Shown: positions 16,126-24,985, counted from the stretch's first letter. The stretch is 38,979 nucleotides of DNA from JASFYU01 sp045046905 (GCA_045046905.1 JASFYU010000053.1:1-38979); one strand, 5' to 3'. Program-made: numbers and translations. The notes: a model not told the origin generated them from the letters alone.

Positions 16126-16578
16126 ATGGACACATTGAAAATAGGAGATAAGGTACTTGATTTTTCAAGCAAGGACCAAGACGGTAACACGATTAAGTTA
16201 TCTGATTATAAGGGAAAGAGGCTTATTGTTTTTTTCTACCCAAAGGCTAGCACGCCGGGCTGTACCGTGGAAGCATGTAATCTAAGAGATAATTATGCCG
16301 AATTACAGGCGCAAGGGTATGAACTCTTGGGTGTTAGTGCGGATTCTGAAAAAAGACAGTCTAATTTTAAAAACAAACACAAATTGCCATTTCCGCTACT
16401 AGCCGATGAAGACCATACCGTCATTAATATTTTTGGGGTTTGGGGGCCAAAAAAGTTTATGGGTAGGGCGTATGATGGTATTCATCGAAAGACCTTTGTG
16501 GTGGGCACTGATGGCCTTGTCGAAAAGCTTATTGATAAGGTGAAGACCAAGGACCATGCAGCCCAGTTGTTGGAATAA
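16126..16578 (+). CDS. bcp: Thioredoxin-dependent peroxiredoxin (Bcp/PrxQ type)
   Basis: The enzyme reduces hydroperoxides in the cytoplasm using thioredoxin. The 150 residues carry the peroxidatic Cys46 in 'FYPKASTPGCTVEAC' and the resolving Cys51 five residues later, the atypical 2-Cys arrangement of PrxQ. 'GVSADSEKRQSNF' and 'FPLLADEDHTVINIFGVWG' are family motifs. Length is standard. The divergent neighbour is the DNA-glycosylase gene, which gives an oxidative-damage theme. A repeat-derived hairpin lies 10 bp after the stop. Confidence 0.93.
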   Translation: MDTLKIGDKVLDFSSKDQDGNTIKLSDYKGKRLIVFFYPKASTPGCTVEACNLRDNYAELQAQGYELLGVSADSEKRQSNFKNKHKLPFPLLADEDHTVINIFGVWGPKKFMGRAYDGIHRKTFVVGTDGLVEKLIDKVKTKDHAAQLLE

Positions 16579-16587
16579 AAAATCATG

Positions 16588-16726
16588 AAAGAGGCTGTCT
16601 GAAAAGTATAATCTAACCGTTTTTACGAGCAAAGCGAAGTAATTTGTTTGTTGTTAATCAGTGCGTTAGAGATTGCTTCGTGCCTCGCAAAGACACGACC
16701 ATAAGTGTTTTTTAGACAGCCTCTTT
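16588..16726. repeat. 139-bp inverted-repeat element, copy B1
   Basis: Perfect 13-bp ends, AAAGAGGCTGTCT (16588-16600) and AGACAGCCTCTTT (16714-16726), enclose a second, imperfect palindrome (GCGAAGTAATTTG pairing with the AGATTGCTTCG side). It lies between the convergent genes bcp and the 486-aa gene and probably folds as a long hairpin. No ORF is present. A degenerate relative is at 19757-19932. Confidence 0.7.
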
Positions 16727-16837
16727 TATATCTGCCTCAATAAAAAATTCATGAAACTGACTCTCCTACAAAAGGCAGCTAGGTGCCAATGCAGCACTCC
16801 TACAAAGGCGGTCAGGCAAAGAGAAATTTCTTTTGAA

Positions 16838-18298
16838 TCAAACTTTCTCCTGATTTGTCTTTGTTATTTTTCTTCTAAAAAGATTCTTCTCTTTTATTAT
16901 TTCAGCGATTCCTTCAGGTAACATTTCTTCCCAGCCTTCTTCATCATTAATCAATTTCTTCAGGGCGTCTCTTGAAAAGATATGCATAATTTCTGGGTCA
17001 TAATCAATAATGTCCATCACCTTGCCGTTGTACTTGAAGAATTTGTACAATTCTTTCATTCTTGGGTGTACCTTGACATTATTACTGGTCATAATCTGGC
17101 CGGTTTTAGTATTTTTCATGGGGTACAAGTACACCTGTAATTCTTTAAAGAAAAGCTTTCCAAATGCTTCGAGGATACCTCCACTAAGATGGCGATAGTA
17201 CTTTTCATCAAAAATATCTACTAAATTATTGACGCCCATGGTCAAGCCTATTTTCGCCTTTGTAAAGTTATTGAAATACTCTACTAATTTGTAATACTCC
17301 TGAAATTTAGAAATCATCACTGAATGTCCTAAGGAGCATAAGAGCTCGGCCCTGTCCATGAAATCTCGTTCATCTATTTCACCAGATGCCCTGAGGTTCG
17401 ATAAGGTTATTTCGAAGATGACCATGGTGTTCTCTTCTTCAACGGCTGTATCTCGAATAAAAATATCATATGATTTTTCGAACATATCTACATTCACCTT
17501 CGTCACGGGTCTAAAACTTCCGCGAAAAGCCAGTATATTCTTTTTGTATAAGATTGAGGCAGGTAAAAGATTATTGCCGTCAGGGCCGAACATTACGGCA
17601 TCGGTCATATCATTTTTAATCAGTTGAAGACTCATCAACCTATTGTCTACACCTTTGAAATTTGGTCCTGAAAAATTGACCATGTCAATCTCAATAGTAT
17701 CTTTATCGATATGATCGTACAGATATTTCAACATTTTACGAGGCTTATGGTATTTGTAAAAAGCACCATAAATAAGGTTCACCCCTAAAATACCCAAAGC
17801 TTCTTGTTGTAATCGAGCTTCATTTTGTTTAAAGCGAATGTGGAGAATGATTTCATCGAATTCTTTCTGATCAGAATCCATTTGAAACCGTATACCGACC
17901 CATCCGTGTCCTTTGTAGCGTTTTGAGAAATCAATAGTGGCTACAGTATTGGCATAGGAAAAGAATAATCGATCCGGATGTTTTTCTTTGCTTATACGCT
18001 CCTCCATAAGGCGCATTTCATGTGAGAGCATCCGCTTTAAACGAGATTGAGAAACATACCTGCCGTCTTCCTCAATACCGTATATAGCATCGCTGAAATC
18101 TTTGTCATAGGCGCTCATTGCCTTAGCAATGGTTCCTGAAGCCCCACCGGACCTAAAAAAATGCCTAGCGGTTTCTTGCCCAGCTCCGATTTCTGCAAAG
18201 GTGCCGTAAATACCCGGATTTAAATTAATTCTAAGGGTCTTGGCCTTAATCGAGGGGATATTTTCAAATGCGATGTCCCGTTTTAGAACTGAAGCCAT
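16838..18298 (-). CDS. Large conserved protein, role unknown (sometimes labelled nicotinate-nucleotide adenylyltransferase)
   Basis: The 486-residue protein has no signal peptide or membrane segment. Its N-terminus, 'DIAFENIPSIKAKTLRINLNPGIYGTFAEIGAGQETARHFFRSGGASGTIAKAMSAYDKDFSDAIYG', is a strongly conserved block I recall from Bacteroidota and some Proteobacteria proteins. Some entries carry the name nicotinate-nucleotide adenylyltransferase, but I see no H/TxGH nucleotidyltransferase motif, so I do not adopt that function. 'FRSGGASGTIAKAMSAYDKD' could be a ligand- or cofactor-binding loop. It is monocistronic and convergent with bcp. Confidence 0.6.
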   Translation of the reverse strand: MASVLKRDIAFENIPSIKAKTLRINLNPGIYGTFAEIGAGQETARHFFRSGGASGTIAKAMSAYDKDFSDAIYGIEEDGRYVSQSRLKRMLSHEMRLMEERISKEKHPDRLFFSYANTVATIDFSKRYKGHGWVGIRFQMDSDQKEFDEIILHIRFKQNEARLQQEALGILGVNLIYGAFYKYHKPRKMLKYLYDHIDKDTIEIDMVNFSGPNFKGVDNRLMSLQLIKNDMTDAVMFGPDGNNLLPASILYKKNILAFRGSFRPVTKVNVDMFEKSYDIFIRDTAVEEENTMVIFEITLSNLRASGEIDERDFMDRAELLCSLGHSVMISKFQEYYKLVEYFNNFTKAKIGLTMGVNNLVDIFDEKYYRHLSGGILEAFGKLFFKELQVYLYPMKNTKTGQIMTSNNVKVHPRMKELYKFFKYNGKVMDIIDYDPEIMHIFSRDALKKLINDEEGWEEMLPEGIAEIIKEKNLFRRKITKTNQEKV

Positions 18299-18432
18299 TT
18301 CGTGGGTTTTGCTATTAATACCAAAGTGATAATAAAATAAGCCGTTCAGGCTCGTTTTCTATTGATCATTTCATAAACCTAATTACGTTACAAAGTTAAC
18401 AAGATCGGGGAAGCTATTAAATTATTTAGTTA

Positions 18433-18440
18433 TATTTTTG
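18433..18440 (+). promoter_or_regulatory. Putative -7 box (TATTTTTG) for the MBL-fold gene
   Basis: It is an exact TAnnTTTG match ending 18 nt before the TTG start codon at 18459. No -33 TTG is seen at standard spacing. Confidence 0.45.
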
Positions 18441-18458
18441 AAATAAATAAATGCTAGG

Positions 18459-19223
18459 TTGAAAATAACATTTTTGGGCACGGGAACATCTCAAGGAATC
18501 CCCATAATAGGAAACAATCATCCTGTTTGTCATAGTAGCGACCCAAAAGATAAGCGACTTCGCGTCTCGGTAATGCTTTCATGGGGTTCGTACAATTATG
18601 TTATTGATTGTGGCCCTGATTTTAGACAGCAAATGCTCACCCATAAGGTCAAAAAACTCGACGGTATTCTTTTTACACACGAACACTCGGATCATGTAGC
18701 TGGTCTAGATGATATACGACCTTTCTTTTTTCGACAGGGCGACATACCGGTGTATGCACATGAACGGGTGATTTCTTCTTTGCAAAAGCGGTTCGATTAT
18801 ATTTTTGCCAGTGAGAATAGGTACCCCGGTGCCCCGGCGATAGCCGTTAATCAGATTCAAAATAATCAAGATTTCACTATTGGTGATAAAAAGGTAATAC
18901 CTATTGAAGCTGATCATAATCGTTTACAGGTATTTGGTTTTCGAATAGATAATTTTACATACCTGACTGATGTCAAGTCTATGAATGAACAGGAGATGGA
19001 AAAAATCAAGGGTTCCGAAATATTGGTGGTCAATGCCCTTAGAATAGAGCCCCATCATTCACATTTTAATTTGGAGGAAGCCTTGTTGTTCATTGAAAAA
19101 GTAAAACCCAAAACTACCTACCTTACCCATATTAGCCATTTGTTGGGCTTTCACGAAGCCGTTGAAAAGGAATTGCCAAAAGATGTACATTTGGCATACG
19201 ATAATTTAACGCTCGACCTTTAA
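18459..19223 (+). CDS. MBL-fold metallo-hydrolase (PhnP-like)
   Basis: The 254-residue protein starts at a TTG codon; the nearby ATG at 18451 stops after three codons, and TTG gives the family's usual N-terminus MKITFLGTGTSQGIP. The binuclear metal site motif H74-x-H76-x-D78-H79 is intact, and 'GTGTSQGIPIIG', 'VIDCGPDFRQQML' and 'THISHLLGF' fit the PhnP/tRNase Z-like branch that cleaves phosphodiesters. The actual substrate is unknown. It is followed after 32 bp by a small membrane-anchored protein gene and is probably cotranscribed with it. Confidence 0.85.
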   Translation: MKITFLGTGTSQGIPIIGNNHPVCHSSDPKDKRLRVSVMLSWGSYNYVIDCGPDFRQQMLTHKVKKLDGILFTHEHSDHVAGLDDIRPFFFRQGDIPVYAHERVISSLQKRFDYIFASENRYPGAPAIAVNQIQNNQDFTIGDKKVIPIEADHNRLQVFGFRIDNFTYLTDVKSMNEQEMEKIKGSEILVVNALRIEPHHSHFNLEEALLFIEKVKPKTTYLTHISHLLGFHEAVEKELPKDVHLAYDNLTLDL

Positions 19224-19255
19224 TTATAATAACTCAAGACGAGTTCTATACCCTG

Positions 19256-19753
19256 ATGATGAAGAACAAGATTTACCTTTACTTATTTATTTTTATGACC
19301 CTAATTTGCCTGTATCTTTTTGTTAGCAATAACAATATGTACGAGTCAAAAGAATCAAGAATTAAAAAGATGAGTGCTCAAATAACCGAACTCAAAGATT
19401 CTGTTTTGAACACTCAGCTCAGAGTATTGGATATGCAATATTTTTCATTAGAAAATAACGATGAGGCACTTGCCTATTATGACCATTTGAAATTAAATAA
19501 TCCTTCACGTTATATTGCAGATAAATTATTGGAGACCAACGAAAAAAAAGGAGACAACCCTCTGATACCCTATGCCGGAATGGAGGGTGATTTTAAGATT
19601 AATAAAATCAAGATATTAAATCACAAATGGATTCTCGCCGATTTTTCAGATGGAAAATATTGGGGAGAGCTTTTAATCAAATACGAATTAAAAGATGACC
19701 TTGGCGTCGATTTCACCCTATTGCACCACTTATTGTATGCGCGAAGTAATTAA
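19256..19753 (+). CDS. Membrane-anchored protein with short coiled coil, unknown
   Basis: The 165-residue protein has an N-terminal hydrophobic anchor (about 6-24, YLYLFIFMTLICLYLFV). A charged helix (about 32-60, SRIKKMSAQITELKDSVLNTQLRVLDMQ) with coiled-coil character follows. A C-terminal globular part begins 'NNDEALAYYDH' and includes 'LNHKWILADFSDGKYWGELLIKYEL', which looks like beta strands. Such small proteins are common in flavobacteria and are often just called hydrolase or hypothetical. The anchor implies an inner-membrane protein with a periplasmic domain. I see no catalytic motif. Confidence 0.7.
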   Translation: MMKNKIYLYLFIFMTLICLYLFVSNNNMYESKESRIKKMSAQITELKDSVLNTQLRVLDMQYFSLENNDEALAYYDHLKLNNPSRYIADKLLETNEKKGDNPLIPYAGMEGDFKINKIKILNHKWILADFSDGKYWGELLIKYELKDDLGVDFTLLHHLLYARSN

Positions 19754-19756
19754 ACT

Positions 19757-19932
19757 GAGGCTATCAAAAAATCATAATCTAACCCTCATTACGAACAAGG
19801 TGAAGTGATTTGTTTGTTGATATACAGCGTCTTACAGCTTACCGCCTTAAGAACGGGCAGGCTTTGTGCCACTTCGGCTGCATTCAGTGAACACTGACAA
19901 AGACGACTAAAAATACTTTTAAGACAGCCGTA
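19757..19932. repeat. Degenerate inverted-repeat element, copy B2
   Basis: The left end GAGGCTATC and right end GACAGCC are decayed forms of the ends of B1. The stretch ATAATCTAACC...TTACGAACAAGGTGAAGTGATTTG matches the left interior of B1 closely, while the right interior differs. Like B1 it begins within 10 bp of the stop of a + gene and lies between convergent genes. Confidence 0.6.
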
Positions 19933-20026
19933 TTATAATAAGGAGCTTTCTTTTATTACCATCAGTGGGTTTAAAGGAGGTTATTGACTGAGAGGTTAAA
20001 CTCAGTTTAGGGCAATCGCCCAGTGA

Positions 20027-20686
20027 CTAAATTTTATCAGCAAGCCATTTCTTGAAAGATTCAAAATTCTGGGGGGCAACACCGTGACCAACCGGAAATT
20101 CCTCATAGACATGTTCTATACCCAGTTTTTCGAGAAAATCAGGGGCCCTTTGTGCCCACTCTGTCGGTATCACCTGATCCACCTGACCATGAGAGGCATA
20201 TATTTTCAGTTGCCTATGGTCTTTGTCGGTATAGTCTTTTGCTAAAATATTTTCATTGATATACCCGCTTAGGGCGATTACGTTCTTTATTTTTTCAGGA
20301 TATGAAAGTGCAACGGCATAGCTTAAAATGGTGCCTTGACTAAAGCCCAACAGTGTTATTCGAGTCTCATCGAGGCCGTAAGTAGAACAGGCCTCATCAA
20401 TAAAAAGCACAATTTTTTCTCTTGAGGATATCGCCTGCTCGTCATCGCTCCATTTTCCGTTCTGAGCATCAAAATTTATGGTATACCATGCATGCCCCAA
20501 CGGTTGCATAGGGTAGGGGGCGCGTACTGAAATAATACAGAGTTCTTCAGCCAGTTCGGGTGCAAAGGAGTAAAGGTCTTCTTCGCTGCTACCATAGCCA
20601 TGGAACATGAATAATACCGGAGCTTTGCCGCTAGTTAAAGTCGAAGGTCTGATAAGGTGTTTTAATGATAGTAGGGCAGTTGTCAT
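20027..20686 (-). CDS. Carboxylesterase/phospholipase-like alpha/beta hydrolase
   Basis: I take the ATG at 20686, two bp after the preceding stop, over upstream starts that run into the DUF4870 gene. The 219-residue product shows the oxyanion region 'PVLFMFHGYGSSEEDLY', the nucleophile elbow G-F-S-Q-G, an acid in 'ASHGQVDQVIP' and the catalytic His in 'VGHGV'. This is the arrangement of PF02230 (phospholipase/carboxylesterase) enzymes of about 220 residues that hydrolyse short acyl esters. It is cytoplasmic, with no signal peptide. It ends the operon 24550-20027. Confidence 0.87.
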   Translation of the reverse strand: MTTALLSLKHLIRPSTLTSGKAPVLFMFHGYGSSEEDLYSFAPELAEELCIISVRAPYPMQPLGHAWYTINFDAQNGKWSDDEQAISSREKIVLFIDEACSTYGLDETRITLLGFSQGTILSYAVALSYPEKIKNVIALSGYINENILAKDYTDKDHRQLKIYASHGQVDQVIPTEWAQRAPDFLEKLGIEHVYEEFPVGHGVAPQNFESFKKWLADKI

Positions 20687-20688
20687 TG

Positions 20689-21039
20689 TTATTGAATAAA
20701 AGTGAACCATTTTTGAAAATAGGGACCGATAGCGGGTACCAATTGCTTTTTTTTGTTCAGAGCACCAATAAACCCATACGTCCATAAGATAATATAACAA
20801 AGATATAGGCCGTACAGGGCATATATATTATAGGCCACGCTAGATAAAAGTGCAAAAGAATGAAAAATAAGGTGTAATCCAAAGGCTTGGCGAATATGGA
20901 ATCTGGCGAAGGCGTTTTTAGGATCCGCATTCATCATCATTGCGATTAACGCACCTATTAAGGTCATATAACCGATTATGGCCATGGTTTTTCCTTCTTT
21001 TTCGGTCTGATGCTCCTCACTATTTGTATGCTCTTTCAT
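20689..21039 (-). CDS. DUF4870-like small membrane protein, copy 2
   Basis: The 116-residue protein has a hydrophilic head (EHTNSEEHQTEKEGKT) and then 'MAIIGYMTLIGALIAMMMNADPKNAFARFHIRQAFGLHL'. Two or three further hydrophobic segments follow, through residue 95. The pattern 'K-T-M-A-I-I-x-Y-...-N-A-F-A-x-F-H-I-x-Q-...' is shared with the preceding gene and fits the DUF4870 family of small inner-membrane proteins of unknown function. Its start overlaps the upstream stop by 4 bp (21036-21039). Confidence 0.75.
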   Translation of the reverse strand: MKEHTNSEEHQTEKEGKTMAIIGYMTLIGALIAMMMNADPKNAFARFHIRQAFGLHLIFHSFALLSSVAYNIYALYGLYLCYIILWTYGFIGALNKKKQLVPAIGPYFQKWFTFIQ

Positions 21040-21353
21040 TCTCCTATTTCACCTATGATTGGTAATTTTTTCGTTTTTCCATTGACTGCGTTTATGATTC
21101 CCAGAATCATCAAAACTAGAATACCAAGGTTGATGAATGAAGATATAAAATCTATGGTGTGCGGCAGTATTCTTTCCAAGGCGTAATTGGCCGCTCCTAG
21201 AATTGCTAGGCGCACCGATTGACCAATATGAAATTTTGCAAATGCATTATTTTTATCGTTGTTCATCAAATAGGCAATAAGCAATCCTATCGGGGTAAAA
21301 ATATAACTTATAATAGCCATTGTTTTTCCCTCATCTATTGTATTTTGATCCAT
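21036..21353 (-). CDS. DUF4870 family small membrane protein, copy 1
   Basis: The 105-residue protein begins MDQNTIDEGKTMAIISYIFTPIGLLIAYLMNNDKNNAFAKFHIGQS. It has three to four hydrophobic stretches. DUF4870 proteins are small, of unknown role, and often occur as paralogues. It lies 3 bp after the dihydroorotase-like gene and overlaps the second DUF4870 gene by 4 bp, so all are on one message. Confidence 0.75.
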   Translation of the reverse strand: MDQNTIDEGKTMAIISYIFTPIGLLIAYLMNNDKNNAFAKFHIGQSVRLAILGAANYALERILPHTIDFISSFINLGILVLMILGIINAVNGKTKKLPIIGEIGE

Positions 21354-21356
21354 AAC

Positions 21357-22631
21357 CTAAGAATTAGTGTTTATACCGTTAACTGTCAATTGTTCATTAT
21401 TAAAGCTGCCAAGGCTTTTCCCTTTTAAGGAATAGCCCAAGAAGATACTGTTTTTTGAACTTGATACTATATCGCTTTGATCAAAAACATAGTCTATTTC
21501 AGGATCAAAAATCGTGAGGCAGGCTTTCTCTTTCTCTTTTAGCAATGGCGTATCTAAATTATATCGCGTTCTGCCTTTTGTCAATAATTCAATTGACATT
21601 TCAATACCGAATATGGGGTTAAGTGCCCCGAAAGCACTTTCCATACCAATTGAGCCATAGGCGGCATTATCGAATTCAATGCTTTTTATCTCAATATTCA
21701 TTGGAATATGATCCGTGCAAACAAAATCGATTATTCCGTCTTTTAGACCTTTTATGAGTGCTTTGCAATCTGTTTTGGCGCGTAGGGGAGGCATCACTTT
21801 GAACATAGAGTCAAATTCGTCTAAAGTGGTATCGGTGAACACTAAATTATGAATGGCTACGCTACAGCTGATATCAAGTCCCTTTTTCTTCGCCTGAGCC
21901 ACTAATCGCACTGAGTTTTCAGTAGAAATTGTGGGAATATGCAGTTTTCCTCCGGTATATTCTAAAATAAAGAGATCGCGTGCGATCTGCAGTTCTTCGG
22001 CCAAGGAAGGTATACCTTTTAATCCTAAGGAGGTCGAAACAGGACCTTCATTCACTATTCCCTTTCCGGCGATGTTATAATCCAAGGGAAAGGAATAAAC
22101 GAGCCCATTAAAATTTTGTGCATACTGCAGGGCTATTTTCAAAAGGTTCGAATTTTTGATCGGGCGCTTAAAATCATAGAAGCCTACGGCTCCGGCATTG
22201 TTCATATCATAAAGCTCACTCAGAGCTACACCATCTCCTTTTGCCGTAAGGGATCCAAGGGGATGAAGGTTTGTAGCCTGGTCCATAGATGCGTTCTTGA
22301 CAAATACGATATCTGAACTACTATCAGGAACGGGAAAGGTGTTCGGATTGAGGACGATGTCGGTAAAACCACTTTTGGCTGCGGTATGCAGACCATTAAC
22401 AATGGTTTCTCGTTCTTCATACCCAGGTTCTCCAAAGCTGACACTGCTATCGAACCAACCAATAGAGATATGTAAATTTTTATGGTCTATACGTTTGGTA
22501 TTGCCCGAAACCTCTATGTTTTGAGCGATTTTATCAATGCGACCATTTTTTATGAGAATATCCCTCTTTTTTAAATGTAGCTCCTTATTGGGGGCATTGA
22601 TGATTTTGGCAGACTTTAAAAGAATGTTCAT
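21357..22631 (-). CDS. Dihydroorotase homologue with degenerate metal site
   Basis: The 424-residue protein belongs to the amidohydrolase superfamily and has the length of type I dihydroorotases (pyrimidine synthesis). The zinc-binding D-x-H-x-H of real enzymes (DLHVHLREPG) is here D61-S-S-V-S-F-G-E-P-G, so both His are Ser. The region usually 'LHxxHxST' reads 'LHIPTISTENSV'. 'DFVCTDHIP' keeps the last Asp. With several ligands missing, catalysis is unlikely. In other bacteria non-catalytic dihydroorotases support aspartate carbamoyltransferase; whether that applies is unknown. The start overlaps the vWA gene's stop (ATGA). Confidence 0.85.
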   Translation of the reverse strand: MNILLKSAKIINAPNKELHLKKRDILIKNGRIDKIAQNIEVSGNTKRIDHKNLHISIGWFDSSVSFGEPGYEERETIVNGLHTAAKSGFTDIVLNPNTFPVPDSSSDIVFVKNASMDQATNLHPLGSLTAKGDGVALSELYDMNNAGAVGFYDFKRPIKNSNLLKIALQYAQNFNGLVYSFPLDYNIAGKGIVNEGPVSTSLGLKGIPSLAEELQIARDLFILEYTGGKLHIPTISTENSVRLVAQAKKKGLDISCSVAIHNLVFTDTTLDEFDSMFKVMPPLRAKTDCKALIKGLKDGIIDFVCTDHIPMNIEIKSIEFDNAAYGSIGMESAFGALNPIFGIEMSIELLTKGRTRYNLDTPLLKEKEKACLTIFDPEIDYVFDQSDIVSSSKNSIFLGYSLKGKSLGSFNNEQLTVNGINTNS

Positions 22632-24550
22632 TTATAATATTTTTGGATAAGCATTTCCACCGTGATAAAAAACACTGCTAAAATAATAAACCATTTCCAA
22701 AGCTCGGTTATTGTACTGTCTTTTTGCTCATTTTGAAAAAACGTAGCAATCGACTTTTCCTTTGTACTTGTTTTTAACTGTTGCAGATTTAAATAGTGCA
22801 GTTCACTTTCTTCCCTAGGGTAATTAAAACTTATATTTTTAAGATGGGTATCATTGCTCGAAATTGCATAGGAGCCGGCCGCAATAGTGTTCTCGTGAAA
22901 AGTGAGGCTCACTTTATTAGTCAATGACCGTTGTCTCGGAATAAATTCAGTTGCTTTATTTGAAAGGCTGAGAATATTGTCTTTTGGTAATCGAAAGGAA
23001 ACGTCAACCCTTGTACGGTCTCCTATAATTTCATACAAGCGAGCTAGTTTTAAACTGTTGTGGCCCATGGTATAAAAGGTAGGCACTATCAAGGGAGACC
23101 TTTTGAAATTAGAATTATCTGAAGCAAGGGAAGCCGTAAATAGATAGAAATTCTCGGAACCAACAAGAAATGGATCGCCGTCCTGGAACGATAGTATTTT
23201 TGGGGCGATGGTCTTTATTTTAAGGTATTGTGAAACTTTGGGATATTGAAAATTGCTTATTTTTTTTTCGAATACACTTTGATATAGTGGATGTGAAAAA
23301 GTAATATCTGTAATATTTCTGTCTCTATTCAGGGGTTCAAGATAGCGGGTGTTATAATACTGGGTCAAGAGGGTATTGTAGGTATTGAGGTCTATATCGT
23401 TTGCCGGAATGATAACAAGACTTCCACCAGCATCAGTAAATGATTTTAGGCTAACCGACAAGGAAGAAGAAATGGTTGGTAGTTCATTTAAAAGTATGAG
23501 ATTCTGGTCGTCTAGCGTACCGTAATTGAGATTTTTCAGTGCGTAGTGAGAAAATTGGAATTCGTCTTCGGAATAAATACGTTGTAAATAATCGCTATCT
23601 GCAGAACCAATAGCCAGTACTTTTATTTTTTCTTTTTGGTTAATATTAAAATATAGTAGATTGTCATAAGCTAGGCCTGTATCCGATATTTCGATTTTGC
23701 CCTTGATTGATTGCCCTTCAGGAATTGTAAAATGAACACTGGCCTTTTTATTGGTATTGAATACGGCCGAGGTTTTGGCGATTAGTTTTTCGTCATTAAA
23801 AAGGGAAACAGGAGTGCTTTCTAGTTCCAGGGTACTTGACAGAAGAGCCGTAATCTCAATATTCTCTGATGTAGTATCGCTCAGGTAAACTGAGTCTATC
23901 GAGATATTAGTAACCTTCTCGGTGGCCAATTGTATCAAATGTGTTTTTATGGTATTGGAAGAATCTATGATTTTAGAGGCCATTCGTTTTTGAAAATCAG
24001 AGATAATCACCAAATTTTTCTGGCTCGCAGGGTCGCTACTAAAAAGAGTAGCGGCTTTTAGTGATATTTCATTCAGGTTCAATTGTTCTATAGTAGGTTC
24101 AAGACGTAGTATATCATTTTGAATATCTTGAATAGAAACATTCTTAAACACCTTTTTATTGGTAAAAAGGCTAAAGAGATTATTTTTAGGAATTGATTTT
24201 ACCAATGATTGAATCGCATCTTCTAGAAGTGTGCCCCTATCTGTTTTTAGCTGCATACTGAAAGAATCGTCTAAATAGATAATGGTTTCTTTCTGTTTTA
24301 AGGCTGATTTTTCAGCAAAGAAGGGCTGTGCGAATGCAATGATTAAAACCGTTAGCATACCCAGCCTAGTGAGCAGGAGCAACCATTTTTTAATAGTATT
24401 GCTACGGCCTGACTCCGAAATTACCTTTTGTAACATCTTTACATTGGTAAACGGGGTTTTCTTAAATTTTCGAAGTTGAAAAAGATGAATGAATATAGGA
24501 ATAAGTAGTAGAAATAGGGCCCAAAGTAATTCTGGATATTTAAACAGCAT
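22628..24550 (-). CDS. BatA/vWA-domain membrane protein
   Basis: The 640-residue protein starts MLFKYPELLWALFLLLIPIFIHLFQLRKFKKTPFTN, the BatA N-terminal domain (PF07584), with a second helix at about 58-78 and a final helix near 620-636. A degenerate von Willebrand A domain follows from about residue 88, 'IIYLDDSFSMQ', a variant of the metal-binding DxSxS motif. A long periplasmic part spans about 200-615. Paralogues occur in many Bacteroidota genomes as scaffold or signalling proteins. It heads the operon with a dihydroorotase homologue and two DUF4870 genes, an arrangement I believe is conserved in flavobacteria. Confidence 0.83.
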   Translation of the reverse strand: MLFKYPELLWALFLLLIPIFIHLFQLRKFKKTPFTNVKMLQKVISESGRSNTIKKWLLLLTRLGMLTVLIIAFAQPFFAEKSALKQKETIIYLDDSFSMQLKTDRGTLLEDAIQSLVKSIPKNNLFSLFTNKKVFKNVSIQDIQNDILRLEPTIEQLNLNEISLKAATLFSSDPASQKNLVIISDFQKRMASKIIDSSNTIKTHLIQLATEKVTNISIDSVYLSDTTSENIEITALLSSTLELESTPVSLFNDEKLIAKTSAVFNTNKKASVHFTIPEGQSIKGKIEISDTGLAYDNLLYFNINQKEKIKVLAIGSADSDYLQRIYSEDEFQFSHYALKNLNYGTLDDQNLILLNELPTISSSLSVSLKSFTDAGGSLVIIPANDIDLNTYNTLLTQYYNTRYLEPLNRDRNITDITFSHPLYQSVFEKKISNFQYPKVSQYLKIKTIAPKILSFQDGDPFLVGSENFYLFTASLASDNSNFKRSPLIVPTFYTMGHNSLKLARLYEIIGDRTRVDVSFRLPKDNILSLSNKATEFIPRQRSLTNKVSLTFHENTIAAGSYAISSNDTHLKNISFNYPREESELHYLNLQQLKTSTKEKSIATFFQNEQKDSTITELWKWFIILAVFFITVEMLIQKYYK

Positions 24551-24985
24551 TCCTTAAATTGTTTTGCAAATATAGCTAAAAACCTGAGTTCGACCTAAGA
24601 TTTGTTTACAGTTTAGATGCTTTTTTATTCAATTCGAAGCTGAATTTCAGAAAGACTAAGGGGTTAATTTGATAAAATTTGGCGAGAAGTGGAAAAAATC
24701 ATCAAATCCGAAGGAAATACAGATAAAAGGCAATCTTATCATGTAAATTTTTTGAAATATCCGGATATTCCTTCAAATTTTCCATTTCAAATCTTCGGTC
24801 TAAATCAGCTTAAAAGTATTGAGTAGTCAATATAAAGTAGTGTGATGAAAGTTATCGAATTAGCAATTAGCCATAGTGCCGAGTACTCTCGAGAGGGGGC
24901 TTGCCTGAAGACAGCTTGGTTAACGCCTTTTTGGCTATCGTTTAGCGATTAAAGATAAAAGACTTAAAAATCAGAAGTATATACG
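24551..24985. other. Gene-free stretch of 435 bp between vWA and GT2 genes
   Basis: The start codon of the vWA gene is at 24550, so its promoter must lie here on the minus strand. No standard -7 box stands out. A frame open from 24671 to the TAG at 24824 (+) has plausible composition but no ATG (first GTG at 24689). The right part (24896-24906) shares GGGGCTTGCCT with repeat A2, probably by chance. Function is otherwise unassigned. Confidence 0.5.

Noticed and set aside
19985..20026. GGGCAATCGCCC hairpin near the end of the esterase gene as a terminator
   Set aside because: The stem is short and no T-run follows on either strand.
24896..24906. Possible third copy of repeat A (GGGGCTTGCCT)
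   Set aside because: Only 11 bp match and the hairpin part is missing; chance is adequate.
24845..24952. ATG frame of 35 codons (MKVIELAISHSAEY...)
   Set aside because: It is too short, with no paralogue and no recognisable start region.
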